Below are positions 21,045 through 28,517 of a stretch of DNA of 64,000 nt, piece after piece. The notes under the pieces were generated by a model that made no database searches, was not told the origin of the DNA, and was given only the letters and a program-made list of their open reading frames with translations. Source of the DNA: CAIQPS01 sp963721365. Its GTDB lineage: Bacteria > Actinomycetota > Thermoleophilia > RBG-16-64-13. Each line of letters starts with the position of its first letter. Position 1 is the first letter of the stretch. The stretch lies in contig CAVRJE010000023.1 of NCBI GenBank assembly GCA_963721365.1, forward strand, positions 248,001 to 312,000, read 5' to 3'. Made by a program: the position numbers and the translations under genes.

Positions 21045-21320
21045 TCACGGCTCCTCGCCACCCTCGTCCTGCAGCAGGGACTGCGCTCCTTTGGCCAGCT
21101 CCTCCCGGACCTCCCTGCCCGATGCCTTGCGTCCCATGACGTCCCATTCGTGCACCGACCCGCCCCGCTCCAGCGCCACCGGCGGCAACTCTCTCCAACG
21201 CGTGATCCGGTACAGCGCGCCCTCCTGGTCCACTAGGGCTCCCACGGCCCACTCCGGCGACCGGAAGGGCGGCTGGTGGGTGCGGAAGAGCACCCGCTCC
21301 CGGTTGAACAGCCAGCCCAC
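21045..21320 (-). CDS. Hypothetical small protein between dehydrogenase and aminotransferase
   Basis: 91 residues from a GTG start at 21320, which abuts the stop of the dehydrogenase gene. The sequence is Trp- and Arg-rich at its start (VGWLFNRERVLFRTHQPP), then VGALVDQEGALYRITRWREL and an acidic end. I recognise no family. Its tight coupling to the intact upstream gene and codon use like its neighbours support a real gene. It may be a short cytosolic accessory protein. Confidence 0.55.
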   Translation of the reverse strand: MGWLFNRERVLFRTHQPPFRSPEWAVGALVDQEGALYRITRWRELPPVALERGGSVHEWDVMGRKASGREVREELAKGAQSLLQDEGGEEP

Positions 21321-21321
21321 G

Positions 21322-22533
21322 TCAGGCAGTCATCTCCTTGAGCCCCCAAGGGAACGCGTATTTGGGCATCATCTCGACAAAGGGATCGGGGTCGAAAGCT
21401 TCCGGGCCCAGCACACCCCTGCCACTCCAGACGCCTGTCTCTAGGAGTTCCCAGGCGATGACCGGGCTGACCGCCGTCTGCCACACGACGGCCTGCACCC
21501 CGTATTCCTTCATGCAGGTCTCGTTGTCGGCCACCTGATACAGGTACACCTGCCGCGGCTTGCCGTCCTTGCTGCCTTTCACCCACGTCCCCGCGCAGGT
21601 CTTGCCGAACATCTGGCCGCCCAGGTGCGCGGGATCCGGCAGGGTGGCCGCCACCACATCGCGCGGGGCCACCCGCACCCCCTTGACGTCGATGGGGAAG
21701 CGATTGTCGAGGCCGAGCATCTTGATGGTCTTGAGCACGCCGATGAACTGGTCACCCAGACCGTACTTGAAAGTGACCCGTTTGCACTTGACCCAGCGGG
21801 GCACGAGCAGGACCTCCTCGTGCTCCACGTTCACGCACTCCACCGGACCGATGCCTTCGGGAAAGTCGAACACCTCCGGCTCCGAGAACGGCTCGGTGGT
21901 GCACCAGCCCTTGCCCTCCTCCCAGACCACGGGCGGGTTCAGACACTCCTCGATCGTGGTCCAGATAGAGAAGTTCGGGGCGAACTCGTAGCCGCGGACC
22001 TCAAGGTTGGCCCCGTCGCGGATCCCAATCTCCTCGATCTCGTCGAAGAGGTGCTTCTCGGCATACTTGGCGAACACGTCGGCCATGCCCGGCTCGACCC
22101 CCATGCCCACGAAGGCTAGCAGTCCCTTCTTCTCCCAGGCGCCGGCCCGCTCGAACTGATAGTCGCCCAACTTGACGCCGCACATCGAGTAAGGGTCGGT
22201 GGCGTGAGCCGTGGACAGAGTCATGGCCATGTCCATGTAGTGGCAGCCCGCCGCGTACGCGGCGTCGAAGATGGCCTCGTTGAACACCGGGTCTACCGCG
22301 TTGTGGATCAGGTCCACCCCATGGCGCCGCGCCAACGCCTCGATCTGCTCCTTATCCCCCGCGTCGATGAACTCCACCGGCATGCGGTCGGCGCGGCCCA
22401 CCTTTGCCTGGACCTCTTTGGCGCGCTCGACGTTGTAGTCGGCGAGGACCAGCTTCTCGACCCAAGGCCTGTCCTTGCAGAGGACCGCTATGGCTTCGCC
22501 GACTCCTCCCACGCCCACTAGGAGAACCTTCAT
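21322..22533 (-). CDS. Saccharopine dehydrogenase-family NAD(P)-dependent oxidoreductase
   Basis: 403 residues, intact. The Rossmann start MKVLLVGVGGVGEAIAVLCK, then LADYNVERAKEVQAKVG, LIHNAVDPVFNEAIFDAAY and the GMGVEPGMADVFAKYA stretch are typical of saccharopine reductases, lysine 6-dehydrogenases and carboxynorspermidine synthases. It would oxidise or reduce an amino acid at an amine-carbon bond. The gene is 2 bases after the permease stop and next to a class III aminotransferase, so a role in catabolising an imported amine or amino acid is likely; the substrate is unknown. Confidence 0.85.
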   Translation of the reverse strand: MKVLLVGVGGVGEAIAVLCKDRPWVEKLVLADYNVERAKEVQAKVGRADRMPVEFIDAGDKEQIEALARRHGVDLIHNAVDPVFNEAIFDAAYAAGCHYMDMAMTLSTAHATDPYSMCGVKLGDYQFERAGAWEKKGLLAFVGMGVEPGMADVFAKYAEKHLFDEIEEIGIRDGANLEVRGYEFAPNFSIWTTIEECLNPPVVWEEGKGWCTTEPFSEPEVFDFPEGIGPVECVNVEHEEVLLVPRWVKCKRVTFKYGLGDQFIGVLKTIKMLGLDNRFPIDVKGVRVAPRDVVAATLPDPAHLGGQMFGKTCAGTWVKGSKDGKPRQVYLYQVADNETCMKEYGVQAVVWQTAVSPVIAWELLETGVWSGRGVLGPEAFDPDPFVEMMPKYAFPWGLKEMTA

Positions 22534-22535
22534 GT

Positions 22536-24185
22536 CTATCTCCTCGACTCGTTGACAGTCCTAGAGCGGCTACCGCTCACTTCGACGAGTGCCGGGGCCG
22601 TTTCCGCGGCCGGAGGGACTTCTTCTTGAGGTGTGAACGGATCGATATCCGGGATGCCCGGCTTCACGAACCGCTTCATCACGAAGTAGAGGATAGCCCC
22701 GATGGCTATCGCGATGCCGGCCAACCATACGGACTGCCAGCCCTCTTCGGTGACCTGGCTATAGATGGCCAGGATGATGACCAAGGCGGGAAGGATGGTC
22801 ACAATGAACAGGCCTATCAAGCCACCGGGAATCCGGCTCCTCGGTATCTCGGGGCGCTTGCGGCGCAGCCACCACAGGGCGGCGAATTCCAGGAGAAGGG
22901 TCAGCGAGTTGAGAAGCACGTCAAGGACGACCAGGAAGGCAAACGCATTCACCGAGAAAACGGCGAAGATGACGCCGCTTATGATGATGGCGATCCAGGG
23001 CGTGCCCCACTTGCGGTGGACCCGCACCAAGGGCTTGGGCATCATCCCGTCCTCCGACAAGGCGAACGGGATACGCGTGGCAGAGATACTGCACCCGATG
23101 AAAAGTCCCACCATGGAGAGGATGGCCGCCACCATCATGAAGTTGCCGAGGAAACTGGCAAAGCCGCTGCCGGCACCCGAGGTCGTCTCCCCCACGGCCT
23201 TGGCGATATCAGGGAGCCACCAGCCTTCGGAGCTCGTCGCATCAACGCCGGCAGCCTCCATCTGCTCCGGCGTCATGCCCGCTGCTTCCAGGTCGGCCCC
23301 GATGCCGGCCCCCTCCTCTGATTCCTCGATGCCCCATAGCAGGACCTTGTTGTTGTCACCGGCGCCTCCGTACAGGGCGGCGACGGTCGGAATGGCGTAC
23401 GTTGCTATAGCGGCGATAAGAACCAGGGCCATCGCCAGCGGATAGGTGCGTCTCGGCTTGACGATCTCGTCGCCGGCCGATGTAGGTAGCTCCCAGCCCA
23501 TGTAGTTCCACATGACCACGAAGAGCCCGACGGAGAATGCTCCCGTCATCCCTGTATCCTTCGGCAGGAACGACATCTGGAAGCTGCTGCCGTGGACTCC
23601 CCAGTTCCAGAAACCGAGCACGCTCATGATCAGCAAAGGGATCAAGAGAATCGCGCCGATCCAGACGCTGGTCATCCCGGCAACGCGGGCTCCCCTTATC
23701 TGCAGGACCGAAATGATCGCGATGATGACGATGGCCACGATCCACTGCATGACCCAGCCGGGGATGCCTCCGATGCCGTCGTTGATCGCCGGGAAGAAGA
23801 AGCCCAGATACACCGCTCCGAGCACCGGATAGATGGCCACGTCGACCCAGGACATCACCAGGTTCATCCAGGCTGTCATGAAGCCTGTGAACGGGCCGAA
23901 TGCCTGCTTCGTCCAGTGATAGTAGCCGCCCTCGACGGGCATCATCGACTGGAGTTCCCGCACCATGAGGATGTTCGGGATGCTATAGACGAAGGGAATC
24001 ACCGCGATCAGCAGCAGCGCCATGCCCGCGCCAGAATAGCTGAACAGAGATTCGATGCCGAACGTGCCGCCGCTTATGGTGAAGTAGATGATCCCGAAGA
24101 GAGGCAGTAGCGTCAGCGACCGTTTGAGCATCTGCCGCTCTGCGCTTATCTCCTTCGCTGCCGATGACCTTGCTTCGCCGTCCAT
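22536..24185 (-). CDS. APC-superfamily amino acid/polyamine permease
   Basis: 549 residues, intact, about 12 hydrophobic segments. The start region has FGIIYFTISGGTFGIESLF, the substrate-site helix of APC transporters, followed by PNILMVRELQSMMPVEGGYY and AFGPFTGFMTAWMNLVMSW. This matches basic amino acid/polyamine-type permeases. Residues about 274-335 are an unusual long, acidic, soluble stretch (GIEESEEGAGIGADLEAAGM and onward) between helices. The cytosolic C-terminus is Pro/Glu-rich. It is the first gene of the unit that includes the dehydrogenase and aminotransferase, so it probably imports their substrate. Confidence 0.9.
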   Translation of the reverse strand: MDGEARSSAAKEISAERQMLKRSLTLLPLFGIIYFTISGGTFGIESLFSYSGAGMALLLIAVIPFVYSIPNILMVRELQSMMPVEGGYYHWTKQAFGPFTGFMTAWMNLVMSWVDVAIYPVLGAVYLGFFFPAINDGIGGIPGWVMQWIVAIVIIAIISVLQIRGARVAGMTSVWIGAILLIPLLIMSVLGFWNWGVHGSSFQMSFLPKDTGMTGAFSVGLFVVMWNYMGWELPTSAGDEIVKPRRTYPLAMALVLIAAIATYAIPTVAALYGGAGDNNKVLLWGIEESEEGAGIGADLEAAGMTPEQMEAAGVDATSSEGWWLPDIAKAVGETTSGAGSGFASFLGNFMMVAAILSMVGLFIGCSISATRIPFALSEDGMMPKPLVRVHRKWGTPWIAIIISGVIFAVFSVNAFAFLVVLDVLLNSLTLLLEFAALWWLRRKRPEIPRSRIPGGLIGLFIVTILPALVIILAIYSQVTEEGWQSVWLAGIAIAIGAILYFVMKRFVKPGIPDIDPFTPQEEVPPAAETAPALVEVSGSRSRTVNESRR

Positions 24186-24238
24186 GACCCCTCCTCAGTC
24201 GATTGCCTGCCGGACCCGAGTCGCACCATGCATCTTCA

Positions 24239-24730
24239 TCAGCCGTCCCTGCGCCGCCACCGTCCCGCCAGTAGTCCCACGCCGACGAGGATGAGCACTA
24301 TCGGCCATATGTAGGACCAATCCAGCTCGAGCAAGAAGACCAGCGTCACAAATACGAGCAGAAGCCCGATCAACAGAGGACGCGCGACGTCTCCGCCGAA
24401 CCGGCGACCGTTTGCTTCGTACTGCCTCCAGGCACCGGCCAGCGATCCGAACGCAGGGATGAGAATGAACAATGCCCACCAGTTGTGCAGCGACCACCCT
24501 GGCCACCAATCGAGGTTCTGGCCAAGAAAGACGACCCCGATGATGATGACGATGACGCCTATCAGCCATCCGCCCGCATGCCGGCCTCTGTGGGAAGAAT
24601 AGGGAGGAGGGGGCGGCGGCGGCGCAGTGGACGGCGGCAATACGTCGCCGCGGTAGGGTTCCGTCGGCGAAAGGGGAGATGGCTGCCGCTCGGCAGGGGA
24701 TTGCGGCCCGGGAATGTTCTGTTCGTCCAA
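24239..24730 (-). CDS. Small membrane protein of the LiaI/LiaF/DUF5668 type
   Basis: 163 residues, intact. A Pro-rich N-terminal tail of about 50 residues (STAPPPPPPPYSS) is followed by four hydrophobic segments: GGWLIGVIVIIIGVVFLGQN, WALFILIPAFGSLAGAW, LLIGLLLVFVTLVFLLE and IWPIVLILVGVGLLAGRW. Alternating W-containing helices with G-rich ends are typical of LiaI-LiaF-like and DUF5668 envelope-stress proteins. The function is not established, and it stands alone on the strand between the permease and photolyase. Confidence 0.7.
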   Translation of the reverse strand: MDEQNIPGPQSPAERQPSPLSPTEPYRGDVLPPSTAPPPPPPPYSSHRGRHAGGWLIGVIVIIIGVVFLGQNLDWWPGWSLHNWWALFILIPAFGSLAGAWRQYEANGRRFGGDVARPLLIGLLLVFVTLVFLLELDWSYIWPIVLILVGVGLLAGRWRRRDG

Positions 24731-24775
24731 CTGTCGCCTTCCTCTCGGAGAGCTACAAGCGGTGAATAGACGCTC

Positions 24776-26275
24776 TCATACTTGCATATCACTTGGCAAG
24801 GGGGGATGAGGTTGTGGGCGCGGAGCCGCGGGCGTTGCCCCGGCTCGCCGGGCACCTCTGAAGGCCGCCAGAGCCCGGGATCGGGCCTCGGCGTGATCGA
24901 CGATGGGGAGAGGGGGCATTCCCCCAGCTTGCATCGGGTCGATCGCCTCATCCAACCAGGCCCGTACGTAAGCTCCCTCGGGATCGAACCGGCGCGCCTG
25001 TAAGACGGGATTGAAGATTCGGAAGTATGGAGCGGCATCGGGCCCTGAGCCTGCCGTCCATTGCCACCCGAGCGTGTTGTTGGCGAGATCGGCGTCGACG
25101 AGGCGGTCCCAGAACCAGGCCGCCCCTTGCTGCCAGGGGATCAAAAGGTCCTTCGTAAGAAAGGACGCGGCCACCATGCGGGCGCGGTTATGCACCCACC
25201 CCTCCGCCATCAGTTGATGCATCGCGGCGTCCACGAGGGGATAGCCGGTCTCTCCCCGCTTCCACGCCTCCAGTCCCTCCGGGTCGTCCTCCCACGAAAA
25301 GTAGGCGAACTCGGGGCGGAAGGGCTCTTCGGACATGTGCGGGAAGTGGACCAGCAGATAGTGCGCGAACTCACGCCAGCCGAGTTGCCGCAAAAATGAC
25401 GCCGGGCCCGGGGTCGCGGCTCCGCGTGCCGTCCCGCTAGTCCAGGCAGCCTCTCTGACGGCGTGCCACACCTGCCGGGGACCTATCTCCCCGAAGTGCA
25501 GATGGGGCGAAAGGCGCGACGTCCCGTCGATGCCCGGAACGTCCCGGGACGACTCGTAATCGACCAAGCCGTCCTGGAGGAACCGCTCGAGGCAGGCGTG
25601 CGCCCCGGCTTCTCCCGGTACCCAGGCCGGCGTCTCACCCATGCGTGGCCCCCACGGCGCGGCCGTCTCGGGCGTACGCTGATCCGGGGCAGCGCCCGCC
25701 GACTTCGCCGCGAACGCCGGGCTCAGCGCCGTTGCCGCCACCTTTTCGGTACCCAGTAGTGGGCCCGCCCCAGGCTCGGGTGGGCCCGGCTCGGGCAGAG
25801 ATTGGCAACTGCGCCAGAAGGCGGTGAACTGCACAAAGGGTCTGCCCGATCGGGAGAAGTGGTTCTCCGGGTTGAACAACAACGCCGCGTCAAACGCGCG
25901 CCACCGCACCCCAGCCCGCTCCAGGCCCGCTGCCACACGGCGTTCGAGTTCCCGTGGATACGGTTCGTAAAGACGGTTCCAGACAACCTCCCGGGCTCCG
26001 ATCTCGCGGGCAAGACGGGGCAGTTCCTCTTCGGCCTTACCGCGAAAAGTAAGGAGAGGCGCACCCCGAGCCGCGAGGGAAACGGCAAGCTGGCGGAGGG
26101 ACTGCTCGAGCCACCAACGTCCGGCCTGCCCCGGGGCCCAGCGGTCGCCATCCTCCCAACCACCCACGTAGAGGGGCAAGACCGGCTGCCCGTGCCGGGT
26201 GGCATAGAGCAGCGCGGGGTTGTCCGCGATGCGGAGGTCACGTCGGAACCAGACGATGATCGGGTCGGAGACCAT
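24776..26275 (-). CDS. phr: Deoxyribodipyrimidine photolyase (class I)
   Basis: About 499 residues, intact. It repairs UV-made cyclobutane pyrimidine dimers using FAD and light. The N-terminal antenna domain starts VSDPIIVWFRRDLRIADNPA. The FAD domain shows DGTSRLSPHLHFGEIGPRQV, WREFAHYLLVHFP, PLVDAAMHQLMAEGWVHNRA and ANNTLGWQWTAGSGPDAAPY. In-frame ATGs lie at 26308, 26287 and 26275; I chose 26275 because conserved sequence starts there and TAGAAT upstream could serve as a -10 for a nearly leaderless message. The C-terminal tail is Pro-rich. Confidence 0.92.
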   Translation of the reverse strand: MVSDPIIVWFRRDLRIADNPALLYATRHGQPVLPLYVGGWEDGDRWAPGQAGRWWLEQSLRQLAVSLAARGAPLLTFRGKAEEELPRLAREIGAREVVWNRLYEPYPRELERRVAAGLERAGVRWRAFDAALLFNPENHFSRSGRPFVQFTAFWRSCQSLPEPGPPEPGAGPLLGTEKVAATALSPAFAAKSAGAAPDQRTPETAAPWGPRMGETPAWVPGEAGAHACLERFLQDGLVDYESSRDVPGIDGTSRLSPHLHFGEIGPRQVWHAVREAAWTSGTARGAATPGPASFLRQLGWREFAHYLLVHFPHMSEEPFRPEFAYFSWEDDPEGLEAWKRGETGYPLVDAAMHQLMAEGWVHNRARMVAASFLTKDLLIPWQQGAAWFWDRLVDADLANNTLGWQWTAGSGPDAAPYFRIFNPVLQARRFDPEGAYVRAWLDEAIDPMQAGGMPPLPIVDHAEARSRALAAFRGARRAGATPAAPRPQPHPPLPSDMQV

Positions 26276-26291
26276 TCTGGGATCCATTCTA

Positions 26292-26330
26292 CCCACACGG
26301 CCGGGCACCGCGCCGGTCCGGCCGTGTGGG
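26292..26330. repeat. 11-bp perfect inverted repeat in phr/VOC divergent region
   Basis: CCCACACGGCC (26292-26302) and GGCCGTGTGGG (26320-26330) are perfect inverted arms with a 17-bp spacer. The dyad lies between the divergent photolyase and VOC genes, just upstream of the likely phr -10 (TAGAAT, near 26284-26289). A bound dimeric regulator here could affect both genes. It could also be only an RNA hairpin. Confidence 0.55.
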
Positions 26331-26423
26331 AACCGGATATGATGGTGCCATAGACGTCACCCGGAGCGCTGTTGCGCATGTGACGAACTTGGTCGGGCGC
26401 TGCGATCGAAGGAGGCTGCCGAG

Positions 26424-26778
26424 ATGGGTAATCCGATCGTGCACTGGGAGTTGATGGTGAGCGACCTCGAAAAGGCCAAGGAGTTCTATACCACGGTCTT
26501 CGAGTGGCATGTCGAGGACGCTCCCGCGTTCCCTGGCTACCCGATGATCGACCCCGGGAAGGAACCCGGAGGCGCGATGATGGCCAAGACCTATGACCGC
26601 GCCGGGCTACGCTCTCACAACCTACTTCGGCGTGGACGACGTCGAGCAGACGCTGGCACGTGCTGTCACCGCAGGCGGGACGGTGCTGGTCCCGCCGACG
26701 CCCATCGAGGGCATTGGTGAATGGGGCATGTTCGCCGATCCCGACGGGATCCCGATAGGCCTGTTCCACGAGAAGTAG
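26424..26778 (+). CDS. VOC-superfamily (glyoxalase-like) protein, one frame break
   Basis: About 117 residues and the only supported plus-strand gene. The start MGNPIVHWELMVSDLEKAKE and the end GEWGMFADPDGIPIGLFHEK are the typical first and last strands of a vicinal-oxygen-chelate domain. The middle YFGVDDVEQTLARAVTAGG and VLVPPTPIEGIG lie in another frame after a break near 26597. The ATG follows GAAGGAGG by a good spacing. His in VHWEL and Glu/Gln positions suggest a metal site. The function is unknown; related proteins include lyases, dioxygenases and antibiotic-binding proteins. Confidence 0.82.
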
Positions 26779-26817
26779 AGCCGCGCGGCGGACGTGAGGA
26801 GCCGCACCCCGTTTCGG

Positions 26818-27282
26818 TCAGATGCGGCCCTCGGCCCGGAGTTGCTCGACGTCGGCTAGGACCCTCGCGGCGTGGCCCTTGGCGCTGACGGCCCGGTACG
26901 CGAGCAGGATGACGCCATCCCGGCCGATGACCACCGTATCCCGCTCGTGCGAGCTCTCGGGGCCGCCCTTCAGCGTCCCAAAGGCCGTGCCGATGCTCCG
27001 GTCGTGATCGCTGGCGAAGGGGAACTTGATCTCGTACTTGTCGCGGAACTTCTGGAGTCTGGCGACCGGGTCGACCGACGTGCCCACGATCGCCACGCCC
27101 AACTTGTCGAATTCGGGGAGTGATTGGTTGAACTCAACCGCTTCGATCGTTCAACCGGGGGTCAGAGCCCGAGGGAAGAAGTAGAGCACGACGGGCTTCA
27201 CCTCGAGCAGCGCACTCAGGTCGACCTCTCCGTCACTCCCGGCCGCCACGAAGATCGGCGCCTTGTCACCTACTGCGAGCAT
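26818..27282 (-). CDS. Selenocysteine-containing peroxiredoxin (PrxQ/BCP type) read through UGA
   Basis: 154 residues if the in-frame TGA at 27151-27153 (codon 44) is read as selenocysteine (U). The protein starts MLAVGDKAPIFVAAGSDGEV, then VVLYFFPRALTPG-U-TIEAVEF, GVAIVGTSVDPVARLQKFRD and FPFASDHDRSIGTAFGTLKG. U falls exactly where PrxQ/BCP has its peroxidatic Cys (TPGCT). Full family homology continues in the same frame after the UGA, with no indel, and the total length is normal. A hairpin with a SECIS-like loop follows it. The resolving Cys five residues on is Val, so it would work as a 1-Sec enzyme reducing peroxides. It ends the carA-side strand group. Confidence 0.88.
27126..27139 (-). 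promoter_or_regulatory. Candidate bacterial SECIS hairpin
   Basis: On the minus strand the sequence GGUUG-AGUU-CAACC forms a perfect 5-bp stem with a 4-base loop. The loop starts 16 bases after the UGA and has G as its second base. This fits the published bacterial SECIS rules (G within the first two loop bases, 16-37 bases from UGA, short upper stem). It would recruit SelB with Sec-tRNA. The hairpin is small, so folding and SelB binding are untested. Confidence 0.65.
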
Positions 27283-27320
27283 CGTCTCCCCCTCTCTCTT
27301 CAAGACCGGCGCCGGAGCGC

Positions 27321-28517
27321 CTAGCGCGCGGCGGCCATCGCATCCGCGAACTGGCGGAACAAGTAGTGGCTATCGTGAGGCCCGGGCCCGGCCTCCGGGT
27401 GGTACTGCACGCAATAGGCGGGCACGTCCAGCAGACGAAGCCCTTCCACCGTGCCGTCGTTCAGATTGAGATGCGTTATCTGGGCCGGTCCGTACGCCGA
27501 GTCCAACATCATGTCGTCCGCGCTCAGCCCGGCGATACCCCCGTCTCCGACAACCGACCCCCGCTCAAGTGCGGCGCGCACCGCTTCCGGCGGCTCGACG
27601 GCGAAGCCGTGGTTCTGGCTGGTGATCTCGATGCGGCCGGTCAGGTAGTTGCGGACCGGGTGGTTGACACCTCTGTGGCCGAACTTGAGCTTGTACGTCG
27701 ACAGTCCGACGGCCAGGGCCAGCAACTGATGGCCCAGGCAGATCCCGAACACGGGGGTCTTGCCCAGAAGACCCCTGATCGTGCCTACCGCGTAACCGAC
27801 GGCGGCCGGGTCGCCGGGCCCGTTCGAAAGGAAGACCCCGTCGGGCCTCATGGCCAGCGTCTGGTCGGCCGTCCAGTGGGCGGGCACCACCGTAACCCGG
27901 CAGCCGACCGCGGCGAGGTTCCGGAGGATGCTGCGCTTGAGGCCGAAATCGTAGGCCACGACTCGGAATCGAGCCTCGGGCGCTTCCGGACCGCCTTCCC
28001 ACTCGTACGGTTCAGCGCAGGTGACGGCGCTCGCCAGGTCCCGGCCCGCCATGCCGGGGAAAGAGCGGACCTCGGCGAGGAGGGCGTCGACCTGAAGACC
28101 GTCCCCGGCGGCGACGCAGGCCGTCATGGCCCCGCGCTCGCGTATGCGCCTGGTCAGCGCCCGGGTATCCACCCCAGCGACGCCCACTATGCCTCGCGCG
28201 GTCAGCCAGTCCACCCAGGCTTCGGGGCAGGTCCCGTTCCAGGCGGTGTTCTTGACTTCCCGGACGACGATCGCCCGGGAGTGGGCTTGGTCCGACTCGA
28301 GCAGGTGATCGGAGGCGCCGTAGTTGCCGATCATGGGATAGGTGTAGGTGACCATCTGCCCGTGATAGGAGGGGTCGGTCACTATCTCCTGATAGCCGGT
28401 CATACCCGTGTTGAAGACCACCTCGCCGAGCACTCTGCCCTGGGATCCGAAGCCGTAGCCGGTGAACACCGTCCCGTCGTCGAGCACCACATAGCCGGGC
28501 GTATCGCCCCGATACAT
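27321..28517 (-). CDS. carA: Carbamoyl-phosphate synthase small (glutaminase) subunit
   Basis: 398 residues, intact. The N-terminal CPSase domain has VLDDGTVFTGYGFGSQGRVL and EVVFNTGMTGYQEIVTDPSY. The class I glutaminase domain has VFLSNGPGDP, the nucleophile Cys in FGICLGHQLLALA and the His-Glu pair in QYHPEAGPGPHDS. It supplies ammonia for carbamoyl phosphate in the pyrimidine and arginine routes. The ATG overlaps the pyrC stop by one base (TGATG), so the pair is translationally coupled. The large subunit carB is not next to it. Confidence 0.96.
   Translation of the reverse strand: MYRGDTPGYVVLDDGTVFTGYGFGSQGRVLGEVVFNTGMTGYQEIVTDPSYHGQMVTYTYPMIGNYGASDHLLESDQAHSRAIVVREVKNTAWNGTCPEAWVDWLTARGIVGVAGVDTRALTRRIRERGAMTACVAAGDGLQVDALLAEVRSFPGMAGRDLASAVTCAEPYEWEGGPEAPEARFRVVAYDFGLKRSILRNLAAVGCRVTVVPAHWTADQTLAMRPDGVFLSNGPGDPAAVGYAVGTIRGLLGKTPVFGICLGHQLLALAVGLSTYKLKFGHRGVNHPVRNYLTGRIEITSQNHGFAVEPPEAVRAALERGSVVGDGGIAGLSADDMMLDSAYGPAQITHLNLNDGTVEGLRLLDVPAYCVQYHPEAGPGPHDSHYLFRQFADAMAAAR

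Noticed and set aside
26424..26778. VOC gene as a second selenoprotein or recoded gene
   Set aside because: The two parts lie in different frames, so this is an indel, not an in-frame UGA.
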